Assembly: GCF_014200505.1 (NCBI RefSeq)
Contig: NZ_JACHBX010000004.1
Span: forward strand, 434,001 to 498,000
Reading direction: 5' to 3'
Length of the DNA: 64,000 nt
Source: Massilia aurea
GTDB taxonomy: Bacteria; Pseudomonadota; Gammaproteobacteria; Burkholderiales; Burkholderiaceae_D
The notes under the pieces were generated by a model, which had not been told where the DNA came from, did not search any database, and saw only the letters and a list, made by a program, of their open reading frames with translations. Numbering within the stretch: position 1 is the first letter of the stretch; each line of letters opens with the position of its first letter. A program made the position numbers and the translations under genes. Positions 41,316 to 49,639 of this stretch are shown piece by piece.

Positions 41316-42356
41316 ATGCGTAACCTGATCGCACTTTGTACGCTGGGCCTGGTCACTGCCCTGGCACAGGCGAACGAACCGACACCGAAGACCGCCAAGC
41401 CTGTGGCCGAGCCGGCCAAGCCTGCGATCGCGTCCATTCGGCCGAACCTCAAGCCAGCTGCTGCGCCTGTTGCTGCTGCTGCCGCTACGCCCGCGAAATC
41501 CGAAGAGGATACCGAGGTCGACCTGTCGGTGCGCATCGCCGAAAAGCTCGCCGAGCTGCGCGCCAAGCAGGCCCTGCGCGCCGAAGAAGCCGCGCGCGCC
41601 CGCAAGGCGGCCGACGCGCGTCGCAAGCGGGAAGCCGCGATGGTGGCGGCCGTGGCCGTTGAAGCAGCCAAACCGAAGAACGGCACGCACTGGAGTTACG
41701 ACGGCGAGTTCGGGCCCGAGAACTGGTCCAAGATTAATACCGCGTGGGCGGCCTGCAATGCGGGCAATCGCCAGTCGCCGATCGACCTGCGCGACGGCAT
41801 CAAGGTCAATCTCGAGCAGATCACGTTCGACTATCAGCCGAGCTCGTTCAACGAGATCGACAACGGTCACACGGTGCAGGTCAATGTCGCGGGCGGGAAC
41901 TTCCTGACCGTGGGCGGCACCACGTACGAGTTGCAGCAGTTTCACTTTCACCGGCCGGGCGAAGAACGCGTGAATGGCCGCGGCACCGAGATGGTGGTGC
42001 ACCTGGTGCACAAGAGCTACGACAACAAGATCGCCGTGCTGGCGGTGCAGCTCGAGCGTGGCGACGCCAATCCGATGATCCAGACCGTGTGGAACAACCT
42101 GCCGCTGGAAAAGTTGACGACCGTGACGCCATCGATCGTGCTGAATGTGAACGAGATCCTGCCGACGCGGCGCGACTACTTCACGTACATGGGCTCGCTG
42201 AGCGAGCCGCCGTGTACCGAGAACGTGCTGTGGATCGTGATGAAACAGCCGATGACGGCCTCGCCGCAGCAGATGGCCCTGTTCTCGCGCCTCTATCCGT
42301 ACAATGCGCGGCCTGTGCAGCCGAGCAATGGACGGATGATTAAAGAGTCAATGTGA
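41316..42356 (+). CDS. Alpha-class carbonic anhydrase, periplasmic
   Basis: Interconverts CO2 and bicarbonate. A signal peptide (MRNLIALCTLGLVTALAQA) is followed by an Ala/Pro-rich and then Arg/Ala/Glu-rich coiled-coil-like stretch to about residue 115, then the anhydrase domain. In it WSYDGEFGPENW, NRQSPIDL, QFHFHRPGEE and VVHLVHKSY supply the zinc His residues, and MGSLSEPPCTENVLW is the C-terminal signature. The start at 41316 is chosen for the signal peptide; ATG 41286 is in frame. The roughly 90-residue charged spacer is unusual for the class. Confidence 0.9.
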   Translation: MRNLIALCTLGLVTALAQANEPTPKTAKPVAEPAKPAIASIRPNLKPAAAPVAAAAATPAKSEEDTEVDLSVRIAEKLAELRAKQALRAEEAARARKAADARRKREAAMVAAVAVEAAKPKNGTHWSYDGEFGPENWSKINTAWAACNAGNRQSPIDLRDGIKVNLEQITFDYQPSSFNEIDNGHTVQVNVAGGNFLTVGGTTYELQQFHFHRPGEERVNGRGTEMVVHLVHKSYDNKIAVLAVQLERGDANPMIQTVWNNLPLEKLTTVTPSIVLNVNEILPTRRDYFTYMGSLSEPPCTENVLWIVMKQPMTASPQQMALFSRLYPYNARPVQPSNGRMIKESM

Positions 42357-42362
42357 CGGCGC

Positions 42363-43148
42363 TCAGCTAACGCGGTAGCGGCCTTCCCAGGCCGCGCCAG
42401 GTTCGAGCTGCACCGGCGTCAGCTGCGCCGGTTCGATGCAGACGAAGCGCTGATACTCTTCGTCTTCCATGTCCGGCAGCGCCGCCGTGTCGGCTGCGCC
42501 CGGATTCCACACGACTGCATCGGAAAAGCCTTCCTGCTCGAGCGTCAGCACGCGCGCCCAGGTGCCCAGGAAGATGGTGTCGTCGACCTGTTCGTACACC
42601 ACGTCGAGCTTGTCGGCGATCGACAGCGTGCCGGCTTCGAGCCCTTCGATGCGCACGTCGGCCAGGTGCGGCACTAGGTGGTAGCTGTGCAGCGCCGCCG
42701 CAAACGGGAATGCTGCGTCGCCCGTGTTACGCACATTCAAGGCCATGATCAGTTCGTTGGCGCGCACGGCCACGCGCAGTTGCAGCGCAAACCGGTGCGG
42801 CCACGCGCCCGCCATGGCTGGCGGCAGATCGGCCTCGTTCAGGCCGAACACGGCCCACGCCGCGCCATCTTCGACACCGCTGTCTTCGAGGCGCCAGGTG
42901 GACACGCGCGCAAAGCCATGGCGCATGCCGTCGCCGCGCTCGGCGAATTGCGGGAAGATCACCGGCACGCCGCCACGGATCGCGCGGCTGCCGTCGAGCG
43001 CCGAGCGGGCGCTCAGGAACAGGCGCTCGCCACCATCGGCCCCATGCCACGAGACCAGGTGCGCGCCGTATAGCGTGACGACGGCGGTGGCGCCGTCGGG
43101 CGCCGTGATGCGGATCGCGGGCAGCTGCCCGAAAGTGATGTGGTCCAT
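42363..43148 (-). CDS. D-hexose-6-phosphate mutarotase (YeaD-like)
   Basis: Aldose-1-epimerase superfamily protein, 261 aa, converting anomers of hexose 6-phosphates. AHLVSWHGADGGERLFLSARS, RGGVPVIFPQF and VVWNPGA are typical. It lies one base after the amiC stop, so the two are cotranscribed. Convergent with the carbonic anhydrase gene. Confidence 0.9.
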   Translation of the reverse strand: MDHITFGQLPAIRITAPDGATAVVTLYGAHLVSWHGADGGERLFLSARSALDGSRAIRGGVPVIFPQFAERGDGMRHGFARVSTWRLEDSGVEDGAAWAVFGLNEADLPPAMAGAWPHRFALQLRVAVRANELIMALNVRNTGDAAFPFAAALHSYHLVPHLADVRIEGLEAGTLSIADKLDVVYEQVDDTIFLGTWARVLTLEQEGFSDAVVWNPGAADTAALPDMEDEEYQRFVCIEPAQLTPVQLEPGAAWEGRYRVS

Positions 43149-43149
43149 G

Positions 43150-44706
43150 TCAGGTCTGGCGGCTCTTGGCCATCGGCGGGTTGTCGGCGAAATAACGGCG
43201 GATGCCGTTTGTGATGGCGTTGGCCAGTTGGTCCTGGTAGCCGTTGTCGTTCAGGCGCGCTTCTTCTTGCGGATTCGAGATGAACGCAGTCTCCACAAGA
43301 ATCGACGGGATGTCCGGCGCCTTCAGCACGGCAAAGCCGGCCTGCTCGACCGATGCCTTGTGCAGCCGGTTGATGCCGCCGATTTCCCGCAGCACGGCCT
43401 TGCCGAGCTTGAGACTGTCGTTGATCTGCGCCGTCGTCGACAGGTCGAACAGCACGCTGGCAAGCTGCTTGTCGGCGCTGCCGCCAGCCAGGTTCACGCC
43501 GCCCACGAGGTCGGCCCGGTTCTGGTCACTGGCCAGCCAGCGCGCGGCGCTGGAACTGGCGCCTTTTTCGGACAGCACGAACACCGATGAGCCGCTCGCC
43601 GTTGGCGAAACCCAGGCGTCGGCGTGGATCGACACGAACAGGTCGGCCTGCACCTTGCGTGCCTTTTGCACGCGGGTGTTCAGGGGCACGAAGAAGTCGC
43701 CGTCGCGGGTGAGCATCACGCGCGTGTTGGGCAACTGTTCGAGCTTGGTCTTGAGGCGCTTGGCCACTTCGAGCACGATGTCTTTTTCGCGGCTGCCGTT
43801 GGCGCCGATCGCACCCGGGTCTTCGCCGCCATGGCCCGGGTCGAGCGCAATGGTGACCATGCGCGCCACTTTCTGCGGCTGGCGCGCGCTGGCCCTGCCG
43901 GGTGTGGGCTGCACTGCCTGGGCCGGCGGTGTACCGCGCAGGCCCGAGATCTCGGATTCGAGCCGGGCGATAGCGTCCGGCGCGGCGTTCGGCTGGGTGC
44001 GCGGCGCCACTGGCGGCGGGGTCGGGATCTGTACCGGCGGCGTGGCGGCAACGATGGCGCCTGCTGCCGCGGCCGTGCCCGGGCTGATGGCTCCGGACGG
44101 CGGCAGCACGGTGGCCGGCATCGTGGCGCCCGGCGGGCCGGACACCGGATCGCCCAGCGCCGGCGTGCCGGCTGCCACGGTCTTGGTCGGGCCGGTGCTC
44201 CATTCGCCGCTTTCGATCATCGCTGCGATCGGGTCGACCGGCGTGACCGGGTACAGGTCGAAGATCAGGCGGTGCTGGTAGCCGGCCACGGGCGCGAGCG
44301 TAAACACCTGCGGCTTGACCTCGGCCTTGAGATCAAACACCAGGCGCACGACGTTCGGCCGGTTCTGGCCCACGCGCACCTGCTTGATGTACGGGTCGTT
44401 CGATTCGATCTTGGCCACCAGGCTCTTGAGCGTGGGATTCAAGCCCAGGCCGTCGATGTCGACGACCAGGCGCGGCGGATCGGGAATCAGGAAGTGCTCG
44501 GTCTTGAGATTGGTATCGTTTTCGAGCGTGACGCGGGTGTATTCGGGCGCGGGCCAGACACGTACTGCCAGGATCTGGTTGGCGCTGGCAGGCAGCGGCG
44601 CGACGACGGACAGCAGCAACGTGCCGCCGGCCTTGAGCATGACGCGGCGGCGTGCGGACGCAGTAGTTACTGGGGCGGCGGGAGGAAAGCGAGACGATCG
44701 AGGCAT
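43150..44706 (-). CDS. amiC: N-acetylmuramoyl-L-alanine amidase AmiC
   Basis: Periplasmic septal murein hydrolase, 518 aa. The N-terminus has a twin-arginine-like signal (ARRRVMLKAGGTLLLS), then an AMIN domain (about residues 45-150), a Pro/Ala-rich linker and a C-terminal Amidase_3 catalytic domain with DPGHGGEDPGAIG, SIHADAW and LVETAFISNPQEEA zinc-site motifs. Its start lies 40 bp inside tsaE, a frequent arrangement in proteobacteria. Confidence 0.95.
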   Translation of the reverse strand: MPRSSRFPPAAPVTTASARRRVMLKAGGTLLLSVVAPLPASANQILAVRVWPAPEYTRVTLENDTNLKTEHFLIPDPPRLVVDIDGLGLNPTLKSLVAKIESNDPYIKQVRVGQNRPNVVRLVFDLKAEVKPQVFTLAPVAGYQHRLIFDLYPVTPVDPIAAMIESGEWSTGPTKTVAAGTPALGDPVSGPPGATMPATVLPPSGAISPGTAAAAGAIVAATPPVQIPTPPPVAPRTQPNAAPDAIARLESEISGLRGTPPAQAVQPTPGRASARQPQKVARMVTIALDPGHGGEDPGAIGANGSREKDIVLEVAKRLKTKLEQLPNTRVMLTRDGDFFVPLNTRVQKARKVQADLFVSIHADAWVSPTASGSSVFVLSEKGASSSAARWLASDQNRADLVGGVNLAGGSADKQLASVLFDLSTTAQINDSLKLGKAVLREIGGINRLHKASVEQAGFAVLKAPDIPSILVETAFISNPQEEARLNDNGYQDQLANAITNGIRRYFADNPPMAKSRQT

Positions 44707-45167
44707 AGCAGGCCTAATTCAGACAACGCTTGCAATTCTACAGCACGGCCGTTTCCGCTGACGCTCAGCAGTAAACGGATGTCCGGCGGCGGCAATACGG
44801 GCTCGCCTTTTTCGGGCCATTCGACGATGCAGACGTTGTGGCCGTCAAAATCTTCGCGAAAGCCGGCGTCCAGGAATTCTTCCGGACTCGCCATGCGATA
44901 CAGATCGTAGTGGATCACGCTCAGCGGATTGTCGTCAAGCATCACGTTGTACGGCTCCGACAACGTGTAGGTCGGACTCTTGACCGTGCCTGTATGACCC
45001 AGCGCGCGCAGCAGGGCGCGGGTGAGGGCGGTCTTGCCGGCGCCCAGGTCGCCGTGCAGGTAGATGACGAGGCCCGGCGCCAGCGCGCGGGCTAGCGCGC
45101 CGCCCAGTGCGTTGGTGGCGGACTCGTCCGGCAAATAGTGGTGCTGGTGCGCTTTGATGGGCTGCAT
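44667..45167 (-). CDS. tsaE: tRNA t6A biosynthesis ATPase TsaE
   Basis: P-loop ATPase of the TsaBDE complex that makes N6-threonylcarbamoyladenosine in tRNA. HGDLGAGKTALTRALLRAL is Walker A; SPTYTLSEPY and IHYDLYRM follow. The start MQPIKAHQHH at 45167 gives 166 aa; an upstream ATG at 45194 is possible. It is divergent from queG. Its partner TsaD is encoded at 59.1 kb. Confidence 0.94.
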   Translation of the reverse strand: MQPIKAHQHHYLPDESATNALGGALARALAPGLVIYLHGDLGAGKTALTRALLRALGHTGTVKSPTYTLSEPYNVMLDDNPLSVIHYDLYRMASPEEFLDAGFREDFDGHNVCIVEWPEKGEPVLPPPDIRLLLSVSGNGRAVELQALSELGLLCLDRLAFLPPPQ

Positions 45168-45232
45168 GGCATAAAATAGCGTGTTGTACTGCATTCTGCT
45201 GCATTCTTTTCTTGTGGTGTTCCCACCCCGGT

Positions 45233-46330
45233 ATGGCCGATTCCCCAACCTCATCCGTCGATCTGCCCCAGCTAGCGCGCGCCATCAAGGGATGGGGCGC
45301 GGGGCTGGGCTTTGCCGACGTGCGCATTGCCGATGTCGACCTGGGGCACCTCGAAGCAGGCCTGCAAGCCTGGCTGGATGCGGGCTACCACGGCGAGATG
45401 GATTATATGGCAACCCACGGCATGAAGCGTGCGCGGCCGGCCGAACTCGTGCCCGGGACCGTGCGCGCGATCGTGGTGCGGATGGACTATCTGCCGACCG
45501 AACGCCAGGGCGACTGGCGGGCCGGGGAACGCCAGCGCCAGGCTGACCCGAACGCGGCCGTCGTGTCGGTGTATGCGCGGGGCCGCGACTACCACAAGGT
45601 GCTGCGCAACCGGCTGCAAGCACTGGCCGAGAAAATCCAGCAAGAAATTGGGCCGTTCGGCTTTCGCGTGTTCACCGATTCGGCGCCCGTGATGGAATTG
45701 CCGCTGGCCGAAAAAGCGGGCCTGGGCTGGCGCGGCAAGCACACGCTGCTGCTGTCGCGCGCGGCCGGCTCGACCTTCTTCATCGGCGAAATCCTGATCG
45801 ACCTGCCGCTGCCGGTCGACCCGCCCACCGGCAAACATTGCGGCGGCTGCACGGCCTGCATCGACATGTGCCCGACCGGCGCGATCCTGGGCCCGGGCAA
45901 GCTCGACGCGCGGCGCTGCATCTCGTACCTGACGATCGAGCTGAAAAGCAGCATCCCCGAAGAGCTGCGCCCGCTGATCGGCAACCGCATCTACGGCTGC
46001 GACGATTGCCAGGTCGCGTGCCCGTGGAACAAGTTCGCGCAGCGTGCACAGGTGCCCGATTTCGATGAGCGCAACGGCCTGGGCGAGGGCGACCTGATCG
46101 GCCTGTTCGCATGGGAAGAAGCGGAATTCAACCGGCGCATGGAAGGCAGTCCGATCCGCCGCATCGGGCACGAGCGCTGGTTGCGCAATCTGGCGGTGGG
46201 GCTGGGCAATGCGGCCGAACAGCTGCCTGGCGATGCGGCCATCGTGGCGGCGCTGCAAGCGCGGGCCGAGCATCCATCCGAGCTGGTGCGTGAGCATGTG
46301 GCGTGGGCGCTGGCGCGCCACGGTGCCTAA
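45233..46330 (+). CDS. queG: Epoxyqueuosine reductase
   Basis: Last step of queuosine synthesis in tRNA; a cobalamin- and 4Fe-4S-dependent reductase. The ferredoxin-like motifs CGGCTACIDMCPTGAI and CDDCQVACPWN supply two clusters. GLGWRGKHTLLLSRAAGSTFF is the QueG signature, and a HEAT-like C-terminus ends the 365-aa protein. ATG 45233 is used; an in-frame TTG seven codons earlier is less likely. Confidence 0.95.
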   Translation: MADSPTSSVDLPQLARAIKGWGAGLGFADVRIADVDLGHLEAGLQAWLDAGYHGEMDYMATHGMKRARPAELVPGTVRAIVVRMDYLPTERQGDWRAGERQRQADPNAAVVSVYARGRDYHKVLRNRLQALAEKIQQEIGPFGFRVFTDSAPVMELPLAEKAGLGWRGKHTLLLSRAAGSTFFIGEILIDLPLPVDPPTGKHCGGCTACIDMCPTGAILGPGKLDARRCISYLTIELKSSIPEELRPLIGNRIYGCDDCQVACPWNKFAQRAQVPDFDERNGLGEGDLIGLFAWEEAEFNRRMEGSPIRRIGHERWLRNLAVGLGNAAEQLPGDAAIVAALQARAEHPSELVREHVAWALARHGA

Positions 46331-46345
46331 CCGCCATTCGGCCAC

Positions 46346-46726
46346 TTAGACTGCGATGCGTTTCAGGCGCAGCGCCGACCAGTCACCATCGATGGAAATC
46401 ATGGCCACGCCGGTGATGCCATGCTCCTTGGCATAGGCATTGATCGAATCACGGTTGATGTCGGTTGCCTTGGACGCGGTCTGCTTGAGGTACGCGATCC
46501 AGAGCGAGCCGGTGTCACTCAGCTGTTGTTTGGCGAGCGGCAGGTAATGCGCGAGGTCGTTCTGACCCAGGCAAAACATCAGGATGACGTCGAACGGCCC
46601 GTCCCCTTGTTTGACGATGTCGGCCGGCAGCTGCGCCGTCACGGTTGGATTGGCTTGGCCATTGAGCACGAGCATTGATGTCGCCGTGCGTAAAAACATC
46701 TTGTCTGCAACTGTCTTTTCGTTCAT
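46346..46726 (-). CDS. DUF3052-like small protein
   Basis: A 126-aa hypothetical. SLWIAYLKQTASKATDINRD and ISIDGDWSALRLKR match the C-terminal pattern of DUF3052 proteins, and MLVLNG plus DVILMF fit the first half. AGGAAAC precedes the chosen ATG. It lies 148 bp downstream of the response regulator on the same strand, so weak coexpression is possible. Function unknown. Confidence 0.65.
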   Translation of the reverse strand: MNEKTVADKMFLRTATSMLVLNGQANPTVTAQLPADIVKQGDGPFDVILMFCLGQNDLAHYLPLAKQQLSDTGSLWIAYLKQTASKATDINRDSINAYAKEHGITGVAMISIDGDWSALRLKRIAV

Positions 46727-46874
46727 GCGCGTTTCCTGAAAAAGCCTGTGCATCGCGGCGCCCTGGCCGCGGCGCGTTCAGACATTATTTTACAAGGCTG
46801 TTGCGCACCCTTCAGACCCTTTACGCGCAGGAAATGAAGACAATGTGAAGGCAGCGCGAGCGCGCCGCCGGTAG

Positions 46875-47456
46875 TTACTTGAGCAGGCCGGCCAGTTCGA
46901 CCGCCGTCTTGACCTGCATCTTGTCGAAGATATGGGCCCGGTGCACCTCGACCGTGCGCATGCTGATGCCGAGCTTGTCGGCCACGACCTTGTTCATCAT
47001 GCCGGCCAGGATCAGGTCGAGCACCTCGCGTTCGCGCGTGGACAGCGTCGCCAGCCGCGCCTGCACTGCAGCGGACGTGGCTGCCTTGCGCGAGGCGGCC
47101 AGCGCTTCTTCCACGCGGTCCATCAAGACATTGTCGTTGAACGGTTTCTCGAAGAAATCAAAAGCGCCGCGCTTCAGGGAATCGACCGCCATCGGCACTT
47201 CGCCGTGGCCGGTCAGAAAAATCACCGGCAGGCGCGGCAACAGGCCGCGGCCGATCAACTGGTCGAACACGGCAATGCCGTTCATGCCGGGCATGCGCAC
47301 GTCGAGCAGGACGCAGTCGCCGCTGACGTCGAGATCCTTGATGACGTCGAGAAATTCCTGGCCGCCGGGATAGCTGCGCGCGTTGAGGCCGCGCGATTGC
47401 GCCAGCCAGGCGAGCGAATCGCGTATGACTTCTTCGTCGTCGACGATGTGCAGCAT
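46875..47456 (-). CDS. FixJ/NarL-type response regulator (DctR-like)
   Basis: A 193-aa regulator with an N-terminal receiver domain (HIVDDEEVIRDSL, phospho-acceptor in LLDVRMPGMNG, LTGHGEVPMAV, EKPF) and a C-terminal LuxR-type helix-turn-helix (LSTREREVLDLILAGMMNKVVADKLGISMRTVEVHR). It lies 41 bp after the sensor kinase gene and is its obvious partner. This pair type (kinase plus FixJ-like regulator) is known for C4-dicarboxylate TRAP systems. Confidence 0.92.
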   Translation of the reverse strand: MLHIVDDEEVIRDSLAWLAQSRGLNARSYPGGQEFLDVIKDLDVSGDCVLLDVRMPGMNGIAVFDQLIGRGLLPRLPVIFLTGHGEVPMAVDSLKRGAFDFFEKPFNDNVLMDRVEEALAASRKAATSAAVQARLATLSTREREVLDLILAGMMNKVVADKLGISMRTVEVHRAHIFDKMQVKTAVELAGLLK

Positions 47457-47497
47457 GGGGGTCTCCGTAATAGTCGGGCAGGGCGCCGCACGCGATT

Positions 47498-49531
47498 CTA
47501 GCCGACCGCCCGACTTGCCGCCTGCGCCGGCAGCGAAAACGTGAACACGGTGCCTCCGGGCGGGTACGGCGCGTGGCTCAGCGTGCCGCCATGGAACTCG
47601 ATCGCCGTGCGGCAGATCGACAGCCCCATGCCCATGCCCTCGGCCTTGGTCGAATAGAACGGCGAATACAGCCGCTCGGCCACTTCGGCCGAAATGCCAT
47701 GGCCGCGGTCGATCACCGAGACGGCCACCTGGTCGTCAATGTGCGCTGCCTCGATGCGCAGCACGCGCTGGTCAGGCACGGTGTCCTGCATGGCCTGGAT
47801 GCCGTTGCGCGTGAGGTTCAGCAGCACCTGCTCGAGCAGGACACGGTCGGCCAGCACCGGCGGCAAGCCCGGCGGCAAGTGCACGCGCAGCACGACGCCG
47901 GCCTGGCGTGCCTGCAATTCGATCAGCGCGTGCACGCTTGCAATCACGCTGCGGATCGTCAGTTCCTGGCGCAGCGGTTCGCGTTTTTTGACGAACTCGT
48001 GCACGCTGCGGATGATGTGCCCGGCGCGCTGGGCCTGCTGGCGCGCCTGTTCGAGCGCGTGGCGCAGCATGCCGGGTTTGACTTCCTGGCCGGCGCCGGC
48101 GGCGCGGTCGAGCATGTTCAGCGCGCCAACGGTATAGCTTGAGATCGCGGCCAGCGGCTGGTTCAGCTCGTGCGCCAGCATCGACGACAGCTCGCCCATC
48201 GTGGCCAGGCGCGCGCTGGCCTGCAGCTTTTCTTCCTGCTGGCGGTTGAGTTCTTCGACGCGCTTGCGGTCCGTGATGTCGAGCACCGAGCTCATCCAGC
48301 CGGTATGGCGCCCGTCGACGTCGACCAGCGGCGACTCGAACACCAGCACCGGCACCCGCACTTCGTCAGGCCGCTGGAACACGGTCTCGAACTGCGGCGT
48401 GACCTTGCCCGACAGGATGCCCTGGAAGCGGTCTTCGTATTCGGCCATCGCTTCCGGCGCCCAGTACGCCATCGGCGGCTTCTTGCCGATCAATTCTTCC
48501 TGCGACAGGCCGACGATCTGGCAGAAGGCGCGGTTCACGTACGTCACGCGGCCTTCGAGGTCGCGCGCGCGCAAGCCCGTGATCAGCGAGTTTTCCATTG
48601 CCGTGCGAAACGCCATCTGCTGGCGCAGCGCGGCCTCGGCCGCCAGCGTGCGCGAGATGTGGCGCCACAGCGCCGCCAGGCTCATCAAGAGGCCAAGCGC
48701 CAGCACGATCACCGAGCCGACCAGCAGATTGGGCAGCAGTTGCGGCGCGCGCTTGACGCTGTTGGTCGACAGCACCAGTTGGGCGCCGGGCAGGTCGAGC
48801 TCGCGCTGGTGCGTGTAGACGTTGCGGCCTGGGCCGCCCGATGCGCGGCGCGCCACCGGCAATTCATTACGGTCAAGCAGCGTCAGCGCATTGTCCTGCG
48901 CGAACCACCACGGCACCGTTTCATCCAGCAGCACTTGCAGGCTGTAGGTCGCCACCAGGCTGCCGGCGAACTGGCCGCCACGAAACAGCGGCAGGTAGTA
49001 ATCGATCACGCCGTGGGTCGACGCCGTGGCACCATACGGCACGCTGTAGCGGCCGCGCCGGATCGAGCGCGCCATTTCACCGGCCAGCACGGTGGCCGCG
49101 GGCAGCCCGGTGGCAGGCAGGTCGCTGCCGTGGATGGCTTGCTGGACGCCGTCGGCATCGCTCCAGACGACGCGCACCAGTTCGGGGCCATTGGTAAACA
49201 TCTGGCGGAAGCGCGCCGTCAGCTTGGCCGGCGGCAGCGGCGCGACGACGAGGTCGGCGCCGAGGGCGGCCAGTGCTTCTTCGCTGCGCGCCAGTTCGAA
49301 GCGCAGCGTCTGCTCGACCCACAGCGTATCGGCAATCAATTGCTCTTGCCGATCGTTGCTTTCCATCTGGCGCGCCTGCCATGGCAGCCAGATCAGCACG
49401 GCCAAAAACAGCAGCACCAGCAGGATTGGCACCATCCAGCGCAGGAAACGCCAGCCGCGCGAGCGCGCGCGCGGCTCGGGCTCGGCGTCCAGGTCGTCTG
49501 TCGCCCCGGGCTGGATGAATGGAAATTTCAT
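47498..49531 (-). CDS. Membrane sensor histidine kinase, DctB/DctS-like
   Basis: A 677-aa kinase. An N-terminal transmembrane helix (WMVPILLVLLFLAVLIWL) and a second one near residue 300 (LLVGSVIVLALGLLMSLAAL) flank a periplasmic sensing domain. Then come a PAS domain (LITGLRARDLEGRVTYVN), a HisKA-type region (MGELSSMLAHELNQPLAAISSY, phospho-acceptor His) and HATPase (NLTRNGIQAMQ, GHGISAEVAERLYSPFYSTK, GMGMGLSICRTAIEFHGG). Start ATG 49531 has CAGGACC upstream; the frame runs on antisense to the dctP gene and is not coding there. Confidence 0.92.
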   Translation of the reverse strand: MKFPFIQPGATDDLDAEPEPRARSRGWRFLRWMVPILLVLLFLAVLIWLPWQARQMESNDRQEQLIADTLWVEQTLRFELARSEEALAALGADLVVAPLPPAKLTARFRQMFTNGPELVRVVWSDADGVQQAIHGSDLPATGLPAATVLAGEMARSIRRGRYSVPYGATASTHGVIDYYLPLFRGGQFAGSLVATYSLQVLLDETVPWWFAQDNALTLLDRNELPVARRASGGPGRNVYTHQRELDLPGAQLVLSTNSVKRAPQLLPNLLVGSVIVLALGLLMSLAALWRHISRTLAAEAALRQQMAFRTAMENSLITGLRARDLEGRVTYVNRAFCQIVGLSQEELIGKKPPMAYWAPEAMAEYEDRFQGILSGKVTPQFETVFQRPDEVRVPVLVFESPLVDVDGRHTGWMSSVLDITDRKRVEELNRQQEEKLQASARLATMGELSSMLAHELNQPLAAISSYTVGALNMLDRAAGAGQEVKPGMLRHALEQARQQAQRAGHIIRSVHEFVKKREPLRQELTIRSVIASVHALIELQARQAGVVLRVHLPPGLPPVLADRVLLEQVLLNLTRNGIQAMQDTVPDQRVLRIEAAHIDDQVAVSVIDRGHGISAEVAERLYSPFYSTKAEGMGMGLSICRTAIEFHGGTLSHAPYPPGGTVFTFSLPAQAASRAVG

Positions 49532-49547
49532 GCAAGGTCCTGTTTTG

Positions 49548-49613
49548 GTTACACTGTCGGGCGCATCGCGGCATCGCCGCGATGGCGGGCAATGCGGCAT
49601 GTGCCAGTGTAAC
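49548..49613. promoter_or_regulatory. Large nested dyad in the divergent kinase/dctP promoter region
   Basis: GTTACACTG (49548-49556) and CAGTGTAAC (49605-49613) are perfect 9-bp inverted repeats 57 bp apart centre to centre. Between them ATCGCGGC-ATC-GCCGCGAT forms a perfect 8-bp stem (49565-49583). All lie in the 108-bp space between the two divergent starts, where the cognate regulator would be expected to bind. Confidence 0.6.
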
Positions 49614-49639
49614 GTTTCATCAGGAAGAATCGAACCGTC

